From Actinomucor elegans (taxonomy: Eukaryota; Mucoromycota; Mucoromycetes; Mucorales; Mucoraceae), in the NCBI GenBank assembly GCA_026027325.1, contig JAMSLZ010000002.1, forward strand, positions 2,418,001 through 2,482,000: a DNA stretch of 64,000 nucleotides, in the 5' to 3' direction. This document shows positions 61,138-64,000 of this stretch, one piece after another. The notes under the pieces are model-generated. The model was given only the letters and a program-made list of their open reading frames with translations. It did no database searches and had not been told where the DNA came from. Numbering within the stretch: position 1 is the stretch's first letter; the number at the start of each line of letters is the position of its first letter. Both the position numbers and the translations under genes were made by a program.

Positions 61138-61926
61138 CAGATTTTAAGTCATCAAGACTAAAAAACTATTGAACCAGTATTTCAAGTGTTACTTATCTAA
61201 TTTTTAGGGATATTATAACATATTCCCCTGCACTAGATGCTTTATGCTAATTACCTCTGTTGGTTATTTGAGCCATTGGAGGCAGAAGTATAGACATACT
61301 AATGTGTATTATCTTCCTTCGGAAGTACTATAATTGATTTCTCGTGGACCAAGAAAGCTTGCAACAGATATTGTCAATAGCCATTCGGCTGTCTGTCTAT
61401 TATAAAAGTGACTAAAAATAATAAACTCCCTCTTAGTATTTTGGAACTTAATGAAAGTATGAACAATGGTAATGGCTATTCAATTTTTTAAACATTCAGC
61501 CGCAGTAATGGTGTCGTTAGAAAGCAGGATACTTTGTTACGTATTTAGCATACATAAAGCAGATGGATTTGGTATGGTAGCCTTGCAGACTATGAAGAGT
61601 GATCTGAAAGCCGATGAAAAAGTCTGGAAACCATAATTATTATCAAAGAAAAAGACGCTCTTCATCAATAAACTATGTTGGATATTGTTATCTTGTTAAA
61701 TTATACATACCCTTTTTTTTTGTAGGGGAGCAAGCTTCATTATTATTTAAGGCTCTTTAAACGAGATGTGAGCGGGAGAAAAAGCTGGTATAATAAAGTT
61801 AAAACTAAGTTGACAAGTGATATGAATGGAAAGAAATCGGTAGTTATAGAAGAAGAGTACCTATTGATGGCCAAGGATCAAACCAAGCTGCAGTTCCAAG
61901 TCAAGCTTGAGAAGTCGTGCTATTGA
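61138..61926 (+). pseudogene. Coding-like fragments downstream of the unrecognised gene
   Basis: Open pieces follow acceptor-like sites: one near 61211-61270, one near 61502-61636 (VSLESRILCYVFSIHKADGF and ALQTMKSDLKADEKVWKP) and one at about 61730-61926 (LHYYLRLFKRDVSGRKSWYN to FQVKLEKSCY before TGA). I could not join them into one frame with normal introns. They may be the remaining exons of the gene at 60434 after decay, or of an independent gene. Confidence 0.25.
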
Positions 61927-62305
61927 AATTTTACACATCAATAATGGCTGGCTGCATTATATATTTTTCCTCAATCCAATCGAGTTTTTCCATTCGAAGG
62001 TGAAATATAGTATGACGAAAAAGTCCTTTGAAAGAGACGAATCTCCAGCCTCCTTTTTTTTTGCATGAATAAATATTTCAGCGATATTTTCAATTAATTT
62101 CTAGGGATTTATCAAATTAGTTCAAAGCATATATCATTTTATCTCTGGTGCTTTCTCAAATTTACTGAAAAAAAACATTAATTAGCTGTTTGCATGCGTA
62201 GTACAAAAGAACAGTCCAACTCCTTTAAAGCATCCTCTATTTATACATGTTTCGCGCATATTCTCACTCACTCTTCTCTTTCTTTTTTTCTCAATTATAA
62301 CCTTT

Positions 62306-64000
62306 ATGATGAGTAAAATATCAACCAGTAAGACGATGTGTTATGCTTGACGTTTTGTAAGATACTAAAGGTTCTTAATCTATGACAGCGACAAATGTAT
62401 GGCATTCGTCTCTGATAAATGTTAATACAGAACAAGAGCCAGTAAGTAGTAAAAAATTGTATAAAGTTAGTAAATCCTAAATGGGCTGCAAAGGGTATTC
62501 AAAAGCACGTCAAGTTTTGGGACAAAACCAATAAAGGTTACATTACACCACTTGATACTATCTCTGGTAAAACTTTAATTAGAATCTAATAGGCATGAAA
62601 GTTTACGCTATATTGTTTAAGGTTTTATCACGCTTGGATACGGTGTCATCTTTAGTGTTGCTATCGGTACGTTTGTAGGCGTTTTCTTATCTCTGTCTAC
62701 GCAAACAGGATGGATTCCAGATCCATTATGCCGCTCCGATGTACAGAATTTAATACGCGCAAAGAAGCAAACTCAGAGTAATGTAGGTGCTTTTGATGAT
62801 GATGGGGTCTTTGTTCCCGAGAAGTTTGATAGACTGTTTGACAAGCACGCTAAGTCTGACAAGTCTGGTAAGACTATTACTATAACCGAGTTGGTGAGAA
62901 TGACCCAAGAACAAGAAAATCTAGGCCGAAATATTAAAGCTTGGTAAATACGAATGACTTATTGAATGCTTTTATTGATTGACTGATCATATTAAATAGG
63001 GCTACCTGTGTAGTCGAGTTGAGTACAGCTTATTTCTTTATTGGCCATCGAGGATGTCTTACGAGAGATGCTGTTCGTTCTGCTTACGATGTAAGTGTAC
63101 ATTTACCTCGTAGATTTGTGATATTTACTTTCATATTTAGGGATCTCTATTTTATCGGCTCAAGGACTATCGGTTGATGATTCAAGATAAGAAAGGAATA
63201 CCTTACACAGAAAACATCTTAAAGGGCCCTTACTTGTCTAAGCCTGCTGGTATCTTGAGCACCAAAGCTGTTGAACAAGGACTATTATCATTATACAGTA
63301 CGCTGCAATCAAGGTCCTACAAAGTTACTTCGGATTATCATTTGCAAGATTGGGTTTCGTACATTCAAGACAGCTCAAAAACAATTAATAATGCGTTACC
63401 CCGCGCACTCAAGCGTCCAACCTCCATCATCAATGGTGTAACCACACCAAAGCCATCTTCGTATAAAACAAATAGCAAAATCCCCAGTGATCCCTCTGAA
63501 TTGTTCCCTGATGGACTTACAGGAGTAGCCAAGGCGGAATGCGAAGTTGCTCCTATGGGTACTGACTTTCTAAGCTCTCTATTACACCAAGGTAGTGCTG
63601 ATGATTCGTTAGGCACCCGAGGATTGCTTAGTAGCAGCGATATGAGTGATGACAGTATGGACAATGGCCGCGAATCCACTATCTTTCACCATTTAACCTC
63701 TGCTGAAAATGATTTGTTGACTAGTGCGGCCACACACGCTGCTTCAACGTCTCATCAGTCCATGTCTCCCAATCCTACTGCTTCATCATCTACTATCAGT
63801 ACAAATGCGCCATTGATGAATGGATTCCTTCATGAAGAAGAGTCTGATAATGAATGGCTTGCTGATGGGATGACAGGTGTTCAACATGAGACCAAAAAGA
63901 CCCCCAAGTCACCAGCTAACGCTCCAGTTGTTGAAACAGCCAAGAAAACTACTAATAAACAACCTCAACAAATATTAACACCTCCACCTCAGCCTGATCT
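62306..64000 (+). CDS. Caleosin-like protein with long tail, cut by window edge
   Basis: Exons are 62306-62327, 62389-62441, 62494-62566, 62622-62943, 63000-63090 and 63141 to beyond 64000. The caleosin core is clear: QKHVKFWDKTNKGYITPLDT with the single EF-hand and the heme-ligand His, then GFITLGYGVIFSVAIGTFVG as the lipid-droplet-associated hydrophobic segment, WIPDPLCRSDVQNLIRAKK, split as WIPDPLCRSD plus VQNLIRAKK, and FVPEKFDRLFDKHAK, TELVRMTQEQEN, TRDAVRSAYDGSLFYRLKD. Caleosins bind calcium and heme on lipid droplets and ER and can act as peroxygenases. After the core comes an unusual tail of at least 220 residues, rich in Ser/Thr/Pro, which continues past the window. The first two exons are the least certain part of the model. 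Confidence 0.8.

Noticed and set aside
62442..62467. A 25-nt intron in the caleosin gene that would keep LVNPKWAAKG.
   Set aside because: Too short to be spliced normally; the 52-nt intron to 62493 has the same donor and keeps the frame. An alternative first exon cannot be excluded.

Overview
The window looks like a piece of nuclear genome from an early-diverging filamentous fungus, most likely Mucoromycota (Mucorales-like). It is AT-rich. Its protein-coding genes carry many 48-100 bp GT-AG introns, several with a TACTAAC-like branch site. There is a Dnmt2-type methyltransferase, a Zn2Cys6 factor with the RKERKKG-KRGPYKKR extension common in these fungi, and decayed piggyBac elements. This placement rests on gene style and remembered families, not on a search. 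All exon structures were built by hand from splice signals and frame continuity.

Layout. 1-2.9 kb has no convincing gene. 2.9-6.2 kb holds an adenylation-thiolation-reductase (NRPS-like) gene. 6.2-12.2 kb is a gene desert scattered with ends of a dispersed repeat. 12.2-13.4 kb encodes a bHLH factor, 13.96-15.65 kb (minus) a disordered SQ-containing protein with a 17-nt microexon, and 16.4-17.05 kb mitochondrial ribosomal protein uL16m. 17.4-18.3 kb is a foldback element with ~280 bp inverted arms. 19.0-20.6 kb (minus) is a Zn2Cys6 factor, 22.6-23.65 kb (minus) an FSH1-type serine hydrolase, 25.1-26.8 kb a His-rich single-pass membrane protein, and 27.3-29.9 kb (minus) an F-box protein.

31.5-46.4 kb is a gene-rich stretch: a PP2C phosphatase and a nitronate monooxygenase (both minus), then on the plus strand a kelch protein, a VPS9-domain Rab GEF, a SAAL1-like ARM protein, a seven-TM protein and Dnmt2, with one small minus-strand gene between. 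Several neighbours are only 65-100 bp apart.

47.6-52.2 kb holds the most unusual content: three tandem paralogues of a small secreted protein. Each has a signal peptide, a Kex2-like Lys-Arg site, and a C-terminal array of seven 11-residue repeats rich in Val, Gly, Ala and Asp. Their introns are as conserved as their exons, and each copy has the same promoter pair (a TTTRACATTCTTYT block exactly 27 bp upstream of a TATA box). I do not recognise this family.

54.4-59.25 kb holds two different decayed piggyBac-like elements that abut at a TTAATTAA, with subterminal palindromes. 60.4-62 kb contains coding-looking exons of an unrecognised or decaying gene. The window ends inside a caleosin-like gene with a long low-complexity tail (62.3 kb to the edge).
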